From: Silene latifolia
Lineage: Eukaryota > Streptophyta > Magnoliopsida > Caryophyllales > Caryophyllaceae
Assembly (NCBI RefSeq): GCF_048544455.1
Contig: NC_133535.1
Location: 84,692,120 to 84,756,119, forward strand
Length of the DNA: 64,000 nucleotides
Direction of reading: 5' to 3'
The translations under genes were made by a program, and so were the position numbers. Within the stretch, counting starts at the first letter, position 1. Each line of letters begins with the position of its first letter. The notes beneath the pieces are model-generated. The model saw only the letters and a program-made list of their open reading frames with translations, did not search any database and was not told the DNA's origin. Shown piece after piece: positions 12,743-24,649 of the stretch.

Positions 12743-14931
12743 ATCTCCCACTTGTCCGAGACAAGTGTGCGTCACCAATTCTCTTGTCCTATTAATATCT
12801 CCCACTCAATGCAAAGTGTCTTTCAGGTCGTTCTTGTAAGTGATCATATCAAGAGTGGTTTCCTCGATCTGGAGAGTAACTGTCTGACCGGAATTTTCTA
12901 CTGTAGATACCTTCCGAGCGTGGCCACGCATTTTCAGTTCACTACTCCTCGAGTGGCCCTGATATTTTTAAATAACCCTGACAAGGGGGTGGACAATTCC
13001 TATCGCACTATTCCCTTTGTAAAGCCACAGCTCATCATGACCGAAAAGATGCCCATTTGACCTCATTTACGAAAGTCGTAGAGCATAATTTAAAGTCACT
13101 CTGAAATTGTGCCAACTTGGACGAATAGTCTCTAGTGAAAGAATTGACTCAAAAGAATACTATAGTAGCTCTTGCCACGACCAGGCTATATGAATTACTA
13201 GAACTCTATAAGCGGTCACTGCCCGATATTGTGTCTCTTACAATCTGCCTATGTGATCGACTAATCGTCTCTTATGACCTTATGGTACTTGAACTTGCCA
13301 TCAGTCGACTCACACTCTAGTCACTTAGAGACGTCACCTCATATGAGTGACTAGGGTCAATTACTATGTTAATCCAGTTCACTTTAATAGGGTTCAATGT
13401 TGTCTCAACAACCTATTTGGATATAACAAAGTAATAGATGAGTTTAAGAAACTCAAACGATAAATGCGATTATCACATATGAATCGTCAATACCATATTA
13501 CTACGTCATATCATATAATCTAAAGTGTACATTTTTCACTTGTCAAGGTGCAACAAAAGCTTGGTTAGTGGATACACCATATATCCATTCAGTCCAACTT
13601 TATGAATTGCTATATCCTTCTATTCAATGTCATTTCTAATGTCATGAATTTTTCTAAGTACATGTCTAGACTTCTTCTTAGACTTCGGCTCTTTAACTTG
13701 AAAGATACTCCCAATGTCATCATATAACTTGTGATCAACTACTTGGTGGAAGAATCTACATATAGTCCCTTTATGAACCACGTTATCACAATGTACTCAG
13801 ACTCCATTTGTAGAATTTGCAGTGGTAGATCCTAAAATATTTTTCTAGTCACTTATTCCTGAGTCAATAAAATTAGCCTAGGATTTCAATAAATCCTTAT
13901 AGGTTTGGATACTAGAGTTTGTGTAACCCTTCAACACAACTTAGTATGTCGTCCAAACACAAGAACAGATCCTTAGTCCTTCTCAGGAATTATAATAGAT
14001 GTTCTTGAAGGCTTTCAAATGACCTTTATATGAAATAACTTGTCATTGACTCATTATGATCCAAGCATATGATTCATCATGGCATGTGCATATATTGGCA
14101 TACATGATCGTTCTAATGGCGAAAACATTAGCAATAATTTTCATGTGATCAACAACTCATGGGATTCAGTGAATGACTATGACTCTATCATAGTAATTCC
14201 ACTTCCATCTAAATGAATAACCTCCTTAGCCTATGTTGATATTAAACAGTTAAAGAATCTTATCAACATAAGATACTTATCTAATGCCAATTTAAAATTC
14301 CCTATATTGTGATAGATTTGGAATTTTAGAATGCTTCTTGTCAACTTTCATTGATAATTGAAAATAAAACACTTCCTTCATAGATGATAGTGTCGGCATG
14401 TCATTCTCAATGAGTAATATGACATTAACATGGAAGACCTATTTCTCCCACTGAACTTCAAGTCCAAACATGGCAATTTTGACTCCCACTTAAATCTATG
14501 TATACTCATGGCTTCTCGACAACTCGAGTGAAACCATTTTCTTATCACATAATTTGAGATGATCATTGCAATTTTTAAGTGTTGATTAAAATCTTGTATT
14601 TATGTCACACACACACCCTTTTCTAAATACCTATTTAGAAATTGGTTTTAACACCTAACTTGATTATTCACACTATGAGGTGTAGCAAAGGTAATATGGA
14701 TCTTAACATAGTTACATTTTAACTTAGATTTGTTGACAACTTAATGTCTATCTATGCAACTCTTATGCAAAGATTTCACTTTGGTTCATTAGGCTCTTAT
14801 GTAAAATTGAACTGAAATTTCTTGATATGACTTAATAATCTTTATTGAAGAACACTTTCTTTTGGTCTTTTCATTAATCTCGAGTTTGACCTAATAAGCT
14901 TTCTTTTGGTCTCCTCACTAGTCTCGAGTTT
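12743..14931 (-). other. Copia copy B 3' internal region
   Basis: This is the counterpart of 1397-3590. No RT, integrase or protease motif is recognised. The longest frame (12692-13060) straddles the LTR edge and shows no domain. The last 75 bp are minisatellite units, cut by the nested Ty3 element. Confidence 0.55.
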
Positions 14932-16211
14932 TGTAATACCCGCCCTTTTTTAAACCCTTTGACCAGCGTTGACTGACCTTGGGAGCGGGAATAGTCTTAG
15001 AAGTGAGTGCCAAAACCATCTTGGGTTACGTGTTAAGAGTGGTACTCGATAGAGTAGAGGCTACTCGATCGAGTAGCTAGGTTACTCGATCGAGTAGGGG
15101 GCCACTCGATCGAGTATGTTGGGTACTCGATCGAGTACCGAGTTTTCAGCGAGGGTTTTATATCGCGTTTTGTTAAATCCGCATGTCACTTCCGCCACTT
15201 TCCTCCTATCCTTCAGTCGCCTCTTTCCCTTCCCTTCACCTTAAAACCTCCATGGAAGCCTTTTGAAGATCCTTGTGCCTTAGGAGAGCGTCACTTGAGT
15301 CAGGTAGTGGTCTTTTGCTGAGTTTCTCCCTATAGGTATGTCATAATCATCACCCGTGTCCTTGTTCTCTACAGTTAGGGTTTGCTTGTTAGTAATAGAT
15401 AATTGTATTGTGGTTATAGGCTTTGCTTGGTCGCTGGATATGTTGTTTGTCGGCATGGATTGGTTGCAGTTGCTTAAAGGTAGGTTCGCCTACTCAGTTT
15501 CTGTAGATGGTCTAGTATGTCGGTCGTTGTGATTGTATTGTGATTGCTTAGTATCGTAGTTGTATTGTGACAGTTGTGATGGTGATTGTGGTTATTGTTT
15601 CTGGTTCTCGAGACGCGTTCTCGGCTGAGTGGGGTCACTTGAGGGAGTGGCTTCACGCCATAGTTTCACCCTCCGTGGAACCCGCCACGGGAGGGGATGT
15701 GCACATTAATGGACAGGGTTATCGCTCATTGTGAGGAGCGGGGATTTGGTGGGAACGGCTGCGGTCCCCCACTGGCAGGGCTGGTCCAGTGGACAGTCAG
15801 TGACAGGGTTGGTTGGGTTATCATGATTGTGTTTGAGATTGATAGCATTGTTTTGTATTGATAGTGTAGTTGCCGTTGTCGTATCTTATCTCAGTACTGA
15901 CCTTGTGTGGTTGTTTGTTGTTATGTGTCTGCCGTGATCCCTTATGGTGAGCAGTCGGTCTTAGCAGGTGCTGATGTTGTTGATAGCTGGAGTCTGGGCA
16001 GGGATGAGTCTTCACGAGATTCGATAGTCATAGCGAGTAGTCTTTGAGTTGTATCTTTCATATCGTTTGTTGGTTTAAATCGCTTGTAATATAATATAAT
16101 AGTTCTTTTATCGACATTTGATTATTACTATCCTCGGGCAACCGAGATGGTAACGCCCTTATATGCTAAGGAAGGCCTAGTTAAGGCTCCTCTGAATATG
16201 AGGGTGTTACA
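14932..16211 (+). repeat. 5' LTR of nested Ty3 element
   Basis: This 1280-bp LTR carries five ~20-bp-spaced palindromes (15044-15136). A TATA-like TTTATATC follows near 15157-15165, then a pyrimidine-rich leader and a possible splice donor at TATAGGTATG near 15335. It ends with GGTGTTACA. Confidence 0.9.
15044..15136. promoter_or_regulatory. Phased ACTCGATCGAGT palindromes upstream of TATA
   Basis: Copies start at 15044 (one-base variant ACTCGATAGAGT), 15063, 15084, 15104 and 15125; the last four are perfect 12-bp palindromes. Start-to-start spacing is 19, 21, 20 and 21 bp, close to two helical turns. A TATA-like element follows about 20 bp after the last copy. The placement suggests LTR promoter or enhancer sites for a dimeric DNA-binding protein; the binder is unknown. 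Confidence 0.75.
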
Positions 16212-16214
16212 AAG

Positions 16215-16226
16215 TGGTATCAGAGC
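16215..16226 (+). other. Primer-binding site, tRNA-iMet type
   Basis: TGGTATCAGAGC lies three bases after the 5' LTR end. It is the standard complement of the 3' end of initiator tRNA-Met used by many plant LTR elements and sets the plus orientation. Confidence 0.9.
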
Positions 16227-17306
16227 GACGATTTTGGAACCTGTAACAAATAAAAATAATGAACATAGCGAGTCTAATAAAATGAACCTGGTGTATGTGT
16301 AATGGGAGCCCCAGCTGATGCTAGGTTTTGGGTGAGTAGGCGCCCTCATTTCAAAATCTTGGCCCCATGATGCTTAAACCAGTCACATGGGACGGGAATG
16401 TGGAGTCCGTGTGTATATGTGTAACGTGTATGCTAATTGTGGCGGAGCTACTTGTAGTTGAGCCTTAGTTAGCGTTAATAAGGATGTGATAGCTGTATTT
16501 GGGCCATGTTTAGTGAAGTGTTGGCATGATTAGTGAGCTTGTGTGATGATTTTGAGATACGTGACAAAAGTCTATTCGATAGAAATGCGTGGGAATGAGA
16601 ATGTTGTGCTATAATAGAAGGATGAACGTGTTGGTGTTTGCTGTAAGTTGATGGTGACGGTAGTCAAGTACGAGTTTATAAACTCTGCCGTGAGTACGAT
16701 GATGATAGTTATAGAATTGTTGAGTTATAATTTGAAACATAGCATATAATGATGCGTTCATACCTTGTTTATAGGTTGAAATTTTTCCGCTGCGTAATAA
16801 TTGATTTGTGTAAGATGAGTTGCTTATGATTGAATGTAGAACATGATAGAGGAATTGGTTATGAGGATATACAATTATATGTTATAAGAAAGAATGAGTT
16901 AATGCTAATTATATGTTTCATGTTATTGTGAAAGCGAGTTTGGTAGCGATATGTTAAGACAAGTCTTGAGTATGATAGGATGACGTGACTAAGCTGATGA
17001 GTGACTCGGTAACAAGTAAACCGAGTTGGGTAATTGTGTAGCGTAATGTGACATACACCTTATTAGTTGAGACGATACGTTATGCGTGAGTAACGATTGC
17101 AATACGTGGTCGAGTGTGATAATTAGTGCCGAATTCCGAACTTAGTTTGGAATCGACACGCGGTGTTGTTTTGCAGGTATCTTTGATTTACTTGGTACTT
17201 CTGACCGAGTACTTAACCGAGTGCGAATTCTTACTAGACCGAGTAGACCTCACTCGATCTAGTTAGGAAGCTATGACGTCGGGATGTGGAAAGATTGCCT
17301 GCAGAT
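16227..17306 (+). other. Leader of nested Ty3 element, no gene
   Basis: This 1.1 kb of AT-rich sequence is rich in GTGATAG/TATG-like words and holds no coding frame of note. A weak group of CGAGTA half-sites occurs at 17196-17270, ahead of internal palindrome array A. Confidence 0.5.
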
Positions 17307-17378
17307 ACTCGACGAAATAGCTCCTACTCGATCGAGTAGGGTGGTACTCGATAGAGTACCCTAGACACTCGATCTAGT
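17307..17378. promoter_or_regulatory. Internal palindrome array A of nested element
   Basis: Copies or variants of ACTCGATCGAGT start at 17307 (degenerate), 17326 (perfect), 17346 (ACTCGATAGAGT) and 17367 (ACTCGATCTAGT), spaced 19, 20 and 21 bp. They are followed by a pyrimidine-rich leader, a TATATTTC near 17450 and a possible splice donor (CAAGGTATGC, about 17577). This resembles the LTR promoter arrangement and lies about 1.1 kb before the coding region. Confidence 0.6.
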
Positions 17379-18470
17379 AGGTTACTGTACAGAGAATCCT
17401 ACGGGTTTCTTAAAACCCCAATTCTTTCTATTTCTTCTCAATCTTCTTCTATATTTCGAGCCCTAAAGCTTGTTTCCTCTCAAAATCCTCAAATCTCTCA
17501 TATCTTGAGTTGGTAGTGGTTAATTTGGGGGGTTGATTTCTTTGCTTAATTTTGTTTCTTTACTTTGCTACTCAATCAAGGTATGCTTTTCTTCCTAATT
17601 TACATGGTTTGTTGATTTGAATGTGTTAGAGAAGTAAAACAATCTGAAATTTTCGATTCTTATGATCAATTTGTTGCTTTTAACTGTTGAAATATGATTC
17701 ACATGCCCCTTTCCATGTTTGTTGGTAATTAATTGTTGTAGATTAGACTAGAAATTGCAAAATTGACACCGAAATTTCTAGGGTTTACAAAATTGAAATT
17801 GATTTTTGATTAATTTACATTGATTAGATGGTGGAATTGGGTATTATACATTGTTTATATCATGTTGAAGGATGGATTTTGATGATTTTCACCTTAGAAA
17901 GTTGCCTTAAAACTCCGTCTTAAAAGTGCCTTAAATGGAAATTCATGATTTATAATTGGAATTTGGTATTGTGTATGACTTTCTAAGTGTAAGTTGAACT
18001 TCAATATGTTTGTAGTGATGATAATTGATGAAAATATGCCAAAATTGTTACAGCTGTAAAGACCGTCTGAAAAGTTTATCTAAGTTGTTGTTTCTAATAT
18101 GAAAGACGATGATGATATGTTCTAAGTTAGTTTTTCATGAGTTAGTAAGAATGCCTCACATGTGATTAGGAGTTTGTATGGAACAATCTTAGAAGCATGC
18201 TAGGATATCCGAGTTTGTTGAGCATGTACAACCACCATGATAAATTCTTCACAACCGTGGCTTATGAGTAGTGGTAAACTGAGCTTATATGTCAAATTTG
18301 GGAAACTGTTGGTGAATGTGTGTACCTAGCTTAGTATTCAAAGTTAATGGCATGAAATATGTGCTTCACATGTCGAATTTGTTGGTGAATTTGAGTGCCT
18401 AACTGAGTATGTAAAGTCCAAATTACATGAAGTATATGCTTTACTTGTTTATGCAAGTTGCTTAAGTCAT

Positions 18471-20059
18471 ATGTTGAAACAAATGCCGAGACTGAACATA
18501 GGAACTCGTCAAAGTAAACGGGGGAGGGGTAATCCGACTGAGGTTGGGGAAGGGAGTGGACCTGTGGTACTCGCAGTTCCGGAGTACCCTTCTGTTGTTT
18601 TTGTTGATTTCAAACAGCGAGAGCGTTTTGTAGTTTTACAAAAACGTAAGATGAGACCAACGAGGTGTATAGATACTACTTTGTTGGAGGAATTGGAGAT
18701 AGAGACGGATGTCCGTCACATATTTGAGATCTTGGGCCTTATGGGTTTGTATAGGCTGAGGAAACACTCTTATCCTTTTCTTACCTTGGATTTTATGAGC
18801 TCCTTTATCTATGACCCCGCTGGCCAGACCGTTGAGTTTCGGTTGATGAACACTAGTTTCTTGCTTTCTATGGACCAATTTGCTTCTCACCTTGGGTTGG
18901 CCAAGCCTCCCAAGGACTCCATCACAGATATCCCTGCTGAGTGCGGTGTATGCCGCCTAATGCCTTGTCTGACCGGGAAACCAGCTCCTACCTCGAGTAA
19001 CATGTTGATTAATGACGTTCAGCACGTTACCTTGAGGGTCTTTCTCCATTCTCTTTCGAACCTCCTATATGATAGACTGGATATCAGTAAGCTGAACAAC
19101 CATGAAGTTTTGCTTTTGATGTCTTACCTCAACCCGGAGCGGGCTAGGAAAGTGGTCTTTAATGCTCCTTCGATGGTTTGTGCTGCCTTGCCTTGATGGC
19201 CACTGCGTCTTCCCGGTACTTGAGTTGTGGCGCTATCGCCACTCGGTTAGCTGAAAAGCTAACCTCTTTCGAGGCTTCTTCGGAGTACGTGCCTCTAGCT
19301 ACCCCAGTGCCCACTATGGATCGTGACTACTATCTCGACCTGAAATGGTTGAGAACTTTGGCTGACGGTAGCCTAGCTTGGAGGGTGTGGGGCGTGAGTT
19401 GGATGAAGATTCCAGCTCCTGAGCACCTCCCACCGACGGAGCCCTTAGAGCCGGCGGTAGTGACGGTGGACTCCGATGATGAGGAGGAGGAGGAGGATGT
19501 TGATAGACCCCGCCATCTGCAGACCTACCTCATCAACGACACGATTCTCGAGGTGATGCCAGAGCCGAAGAAGGGCGAGAATGCGTCAGTTGTGGCAGTG
19601 GAGAGACCTAGGTTGGGGAGAGGACCCCGTCGAGTGAGGGAGAGGACCTCGGAGACTAGGCCACGGCCGGTGGCACCACAGCAGCAGCAGCATCCTTTTC
19701 TATGCTACCCTTACCTCGACACCCCGGAGACGCGATCCAGCTACTTGGCGGAGAGAGTGTCATCTACCTTGACACTCCGGAACATGCACGAGATGGCGTA
19801 CGCTCAGGGGATATGGACCGAGGGACCGCATCCGGTTTGGTGGAGTGGAGTTGGGGACTACACATGGGTTTTCCATTCCTACGGGGTGGATCAGTCGACG
19901 TGGGGGACACCTCAGTCCTTTGCCTACGGTGGCTTGACCCCATGGTATGTGAGCCCAGGAGCCGGAGCAGGAGTGGATGCGGGGATTGGGTCATCAAGAG
20001 CGGGTACTCCTGGCGGTGGTGGTGATGATGAGGTGATGGTTGAGCAGCAGCAGCAGTAG
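18471..20059 (+). pseudogene. Athila ORF1-like coding region (fossil)
   Basis: The first frame holds a block like RPTRCIDTTLLEELEIETDV followed by LGLMGLYRLRKHSYPFLTL and a MSSF...FRL segment. This is the style of the plant retrotransposon ORF1 family (Athila ORF-1/plant mobile domain-like), not of Gag or Pol. The rest is acidic (a DDEEEEED run), then rich in Pro, Gly and Trp with a C-terminal Gln run. Broken, about one break. Its role is unknown; in Athila relatives this protein is encoded beside gag-pol. The rest of the internal region shows no other coding sequence. Confidence 0.6.
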
Positions 20060-20319
20060 CAGGAGGAGTGATACTCCTTGTCCTTATCTTTGTTGATGGT
20101 AGTTGGTTTAGATGTTGGTAGTGTTGTTAGACTTTAGTAGTTGTTTTCGTTGAGACTTAGTTATGGACTTGTATTGTTGGCCATAAGGACGGATTAGATA
20201 TTTTGAGCTTATTGCAGGATGTTGGGAGTCGGGGAGTCATCCCGACTCGGATTATATGACAACTATGTTTATGTATGATGGCTTACGACAAGTTTTATAA
20301 GGCACTGTGACCTGTAGGT

Positions 20320-20468
20320 ACTCGACAGAGTACCCCGTACTCTATCGAGTAGCTGTAGGAAAGTGGGATAAAAATCATTCTGATCTGTGGGCTACTCGAT
20401 CGAGTAGCCAAGACACTCGATCGAGTAGCATGGCACTCGATCGAGTACCGCTACATACTCGATCGAGT
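20320..20468. promoter_or_regulatory. Internal palindrome array B of nested element
   Basis: Sites start at 20320 and 20339 (variants), and at 20394, 20415, 20435 and 20457 (perfect ACTCGATCGAGT). Spacing is 19 bp in the first pair and 21, 20 and 22 bp in the second group. The array lies about 260 bp after the coding region. Confidence 0.7.
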
Positions 20469-20889
20469 AGCACTGTTACAGGAGGTTTTCGAAAATTAAA
20501 AATGTTCAATTGTTTTATAATTGCAAGTTTGATGTTTAATGTGGTTATTAGTGCGTAGTAACACTTTTGAACCGTTAATTTCATATATGGGAAGTCAAGT
20601 TTCGGTTTTATATGCGTGTTTGTAACAATTAGTGAAGTGGCGACGATTTCTTGATTGTTTCAATATTACATATGCCATATTACCATTCATTCATTGAAGT
20701 TACATTTCTTCATACGTTGTGCAAACGATATTAACGTGCTTTATCGATGGCGACTAGTTATCCCGGTGAGTTGTGTATGATTTATAATTTAACGAGTTTA
20801 TGCTTAGCGAGTAATATCCACAATAAATAATATGTTTCTAATTCATGCTATGAATCAAGTAATAAGTAATATGCGTTGTAATCTCGGTG

Positions 20890-20932
20890 GTGAACTTCGA
20901 GGACGAAGTTCCTTTTTAGAGGGGAAGAGTAA
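20890..20932 (+). other. Second chromovirus-like 3' boundary motif
   Basis: GTGAACTTCGAGGACGAAGT, then a T-rich run and the purine tract AGAGGGGAAGAG, copies the layout of the true 3' boundary at 21320-21358 but lies 430 bp upstream and is not followed by this element's LTR. It looks like the relic of another element's 3' end. Confidence 0.5.
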
Positions 20933-21345
20933 TGTCGCAAAATAAAAAGGCTGATTTTGAAGTTATGTTGTTATTCGTTTACAAGGTTTTGTTGTTTAAT
21001 TATTAAATTTTTCTAGTACGTTGGTCACATTGCTTATATGAAGTCTAGGTGGTTACTTTAGTTCGTTAAAATGAATGTGATAGTATGTTTTAAAGGACCG
21101 TCATAAAGAGCTAGTTGTGGTGCGTTGTGTCGTAATAGAACGAATTAGTGAGTAACACGTGGTGTTAGTTGTGCAGCATGAAGTTGATACGAGATACGTT
21201 TCGGGTTGATAGTTGTTATCATATGATGAATGATGGTCGTTTGTGTTGGCTCGTATGGGAAGGTCGATGTTTGATATATAATAGTTTTTTTTCCGTGTCT
21301 TGTGCGTGAGATAGGTGAGTTGAACTTCGGGGACGAAGTTCTTTT

Positions 21346-21358
21346 AAGGAGGGAAGAC
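21346..21358 (+). other. Polypurine tract of nested element
   Basis: AAGGAGGGAAGAC abuts the TG of the 3' LTR, preceded by the chromovirus-style CTTCGGGGACGAAGTTC. Confidence 0.8.
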
Positions 21359-22638
21359 TGTAATACCCGCCCTTTTTTAGACCCTTTGACCAGCGTTGAC
21401 TGACCTTAGGAGCGGGAATAGTCTTAGAAGTGAGTACCAAAACCATCTTGGGTTGCGTGTTAAGAGTGGTACTCGATAGAGTAGAGGCTACTCGATCGAG
21501 TAGCTAGGTTACTCGATCGAGTAGGGGGCCACTCGATCGAGTATGTTGGGTACTCGATCGAGTACCGAGTTTTCAGTGAGGGTTTTATATCGCGTTTTGT
21601 TAAATCCGCATGTCACTTCCGCCACTTTCCTCCTATCCTTCAGTCGCCTCTTTCCTTTCCCTTCACCTTAAAACCTCCATGGAAGCCTTTTGAAGATCCT
21701 TGTGCCTTAGGAGAGCGTCAGTTGAGTCGGGTAGCGGTCTTTTGCTGAGTTTCTCCCTATAGGTATGTCATAATCATCACCCGTGTTCTTGTTCTTTACA
21801 GTTAGGGTTTGCTTGTTAGTAATAGATAATTGTATTGTGGTTATAGGCTTTGCTTGGTCGCTGGATATGTTGTTTGTCGGCATGGATTGGTTGCAGTTGC
21901 TTAAAGGTAGGTTCGCCTACTCAGTTTCTGTAGATGGTCTAGTATGTCGGTCGTTGTGATTGTATTGTGATTGCTTAGTATCGTAGTTGTATTGTGACGG
22001 TTGTGATGGTGATTGTGGTTGTTGTTTCTGGTTCTCGAGACGCGTTCTCGGCTGAGTGGGGTCACTTGCGGGAGTGGCTTCACGCCCTAGTTTCGCCCTC
22101 CGTGGAACCCGCCACTGGAGGGGATGTGCACATTAATGGACAGGGTTATCGCTCATTGTGAGGAGCGGGGATTTGGTAGGAACGGTTGCGGTCCCCCACT
22201 GGCAGGGCTGGTCCAGTGGACAGTCAGTGACATAGTTGGTTGGGTTATCGTGATTGTGTTTGAGATTGATAGCATTGTTTTGTATTGATAGTGTAGTTGC
22301 CGTTGTCGTATCTTATCTCAGTACTGACCTTGTGTGGTTGTTTGTTGTTATGTGTCTGCCGTGATCCCTTATGGTGAGCAGTCGGTCTTAGCAGGTGCTG
22401 ATGTTGTTGATAGCTGGAGTCTGGGCAGGGATGAGTCTTCACGAGATTCGATAGTCATAGCGAGTAGTCTTTGAGTTGTATCGTTCATATCGTTTGTTGG
22501 TTTAAATCGCTTGTAATATAATATAATAGTTCTTTTATCGACATTTGATTATTACTATCCTCGGGCAACCGAGATGGTAACGCCCTTATATGCTAAGGAA
22601 GGCCTAGTTAAGGCTCCTCTGAATATGGGGGTGTTACA
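21359..22638 (+). repeat. 3' LTR of nested Ty3 element
   Basis: It has the same 1280-bp length as the 5' LTR, with about 24 differences. The palindrome array is conserved at 21471-21563 with the same spacing. It is followed by the AGTTT target duplication. Confidence 0.9.
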
Positions 22639-22830
22639 AGTTTGACCTAAGAAGCTTTCTTTTGGTCTCCTCACTAGTCTCGAGTTTGACCTAATATGCT
22701 TTCTTTTGGTCTCCTCACTAGTCTCGAGTTTGACCTAAGAAGCTTTCTTTTGGTCTCCTCACTAATCTCGTGTTTGACCTAATAAGCTTTCTTTTGGTCT
22801 CCTCACTAGTCTCGAGTTTGTTGCTAATTT
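22639..22830 (-). repeat. Copia B minisatellite, right part
   Basis: This is the remainder of the ~44-bp AGTCTCGAGTTTGACC array interrupted by the nested element. The insertion fell within a repeat unit. Confidence 0.8.
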
Positions 22831-23690
22831 TCTCCCACTCTATCTTTTGAAAAATACACCAATTTTTCTCGAAAGATAGCTATATAAGCAACAAACAATT
22901 TGATACTTAAACTTGTGAATGGAGAAAATATCGCACATTATAACCTAAATAGATGACCCTCTTGTAATGACATTGTAATCTAATAGTAAGATAGACTAAC
23001 CTTTATAAGATAAAGGATTGGATTCATATCTATGTCTTATACAATTTTAGGGTCTTAAGCCCTCCCATAACTCGTATGGAGTCTTAAGTGGTTACAAGTC
23101 TTAGCTATAAGTGGTGTTTTTCAATTGGTTTATTAAATTCTCTACCTTTAGTTTAAATAACTATATTTCTTTACAATCGTTCTTTCTTATGTCAAATAAG
23201 ATGTCATAAAAGCATAAGAGAGAATCAAATTCATGGCTTATGAACTTATTACAATGATCCAATCGTTGTAATTCTTTTATGATCAATTTAAGTCAAATCA
23301 ATTTATGTTGTTGATGTAAAAGGTGTGTAATGACAAGTTTTTAGAACAAAGAAAGTTCCATAAACCGAGTGACTTGGGTTGAAAGCCAAGTCATTAAAAT
23401 TCATACAACCATTGTTTGCAAAATGGAAATAAAACAAATTTCCATGTCCAACACGGAAATCAAAACGAGTTCTAAAACAACAAGTCAAAATACAATAATT
23501 CAAAGAAGACAATACAAAATAAAAGCCAAGCTTCCATAGGTCTTCTACTATGGGCGGCTACCCTAGCATCCCTTGTCGAAGATCTTCCTCAAGCTTACTT
23601 CTTCTTGCCTTTGTCTTTGCTCACATGCCCTATAATACATTAAAGGGGGTGAGAATCACAACTTGTATCTAAATACCAAAGTAGGGATTC
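22831..23690 (-). other. Copia B internal sequence 3' of gag, no gene
   Basis: This AT-rich internal sequence matches 3723-4640 of copy A. No coding sequence is recognised; the pol genes that normally follow gag are not seen here. Confidence 0.5.
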
Positions 23691-23693
23691 ATA

Positions 23694-24638
23694 TCAATAA
23701 CACAATAGATTACAGAATATATTACCTACTGGAGTCACACAAACAGCTTTGACATCTCCTAGATACTTCGGGCAATTTCGTTTCCAATGGCCCGTACCAC
23801 AACAATAGTGGCACTTATCCTCGGAAGAAGTACCCTTTTTGGGCTTGGAGGAGCTATTCACAATAGCTTTCCCTTTGCCCTTGTTGGGAGTGGGTTTCTT
23901 ACCCTTTCTAGTGCTTTTCTTGAACTTCCCTTTTCTCTTATTATTAATATTGAGCACATCCTTGGTAGTACTCACATTGAGACCCATGTCTCGGTCGGCT
24001 TGCACGAGAAAGTTGTGCAATTCATGGAGAGAGGTTTTCATATTTTGCATATTGTAGTTTACCCTAAACTGAACATATGCTTTGATGCGATTTAAGGAAT
24101 GGAGAACTCGGTCAATAACGAGTTGTTCGGGAATTTCAACCCCTTGCAAATTGAGCGTCTCAACATGCTCAATCAATTTGAGCACATGAGGGCTAAACTT
24201 TTGACCCTCTTTGATGTTGAGTTCAAAGAATGCGGAGGCCGCCTCATATTGGATTATACTAGGAGCTTGTGAAAACATGGTCACAAGTTTAGTGTAGATC
24301 TCATAGACGGTGCCTATCTTAATAACACTTCTTTGGAGATCGGCTTCCATAGAGAAGATCAAGACATTCTTGATCGCGACCGATTCTTTTAGGTAAGCCT
24401 CATAGGCCGACCTAACCGCGTCGGATCACCTAGTAGTAGGTGTAACGGGAGCGGCTTCGGTAAGGTAACGAAGCTTGTCGTCACCTTCCGCGGCCAAGCG
24501 GAGTTGCGCATCCCAATTGGCAAAATTAGTCCCATTCTTATCAAGTTTACATCCATCTATAAAGGATCGGAGCCAAGAAGCATTGGTGAGAGGTGGAGCG
24601 GTTCCACTTGTGGAAGCGGATGAAATTGGAGTTGTCAT
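23694..24638 (-). pseudogene. Copia gag, copy B
   Basis: This is a minus-strand Ty1/Copia Gag (UBN2/gag-polypeptide family). The N-terminal block begins MTTPISSASTSGTAPPLTNA and includes NGTNFANWDAQLR. The central block has FFELNIKEGQKFSPHVLKL and EIPEQLVIDRVLHSL. A lysine-rich linker is followed by a CCHC zinc knuckle (CHYCCGTGHWKRNC). Gag would package the element's RNA. Broken, about one to two breaks, but much better kept than copy A. Confidence 0.85.
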
Positions 24639-24649
24639 TGCAAATTAAT

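Larger units (their letters stand above)
14932..22638 (+). mobile_element. Non-autonomous Ty3 derivative nested in Copia B
   Basis: This 7.7-kb plus-strand LTR element is flanked by the 5-bp target duplication AGTTT (14927-14931 and 22639-22643). Both LTRs are 1280 bp, begin TGTAATACCCGCC and end GGGTGTTACA. By eye they differ at about 24 sites (1.9%), giving roughly 0.7-1.4 million years. Primer site: initiator-tRNA-Met type. The 3' end (CTTCGGGGACGAAGTTC, a purine tract, then the LTR) looks like Tekay/Del chromoviruses. The internal region has no gag-pol; it carries only an Athila ORF1-like coding region and arrays of CGATCG palindromes. Ends look whole; the coding region has about one break. 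Confidence 0.88.

Noticed and set aside
12692-13060. 122-residue frame (and its counterpart at 1462-1683)
   Set aside because: Crosses a Copia LTR edge on the opposite strand and shows no domain; chance frame.
15044-15136. CRISPR-like regularly spaced palindromes
   Set aside because: Spacing is 20 bp with 12-bp sites, in a plant LTR; far too short and without cas genes.
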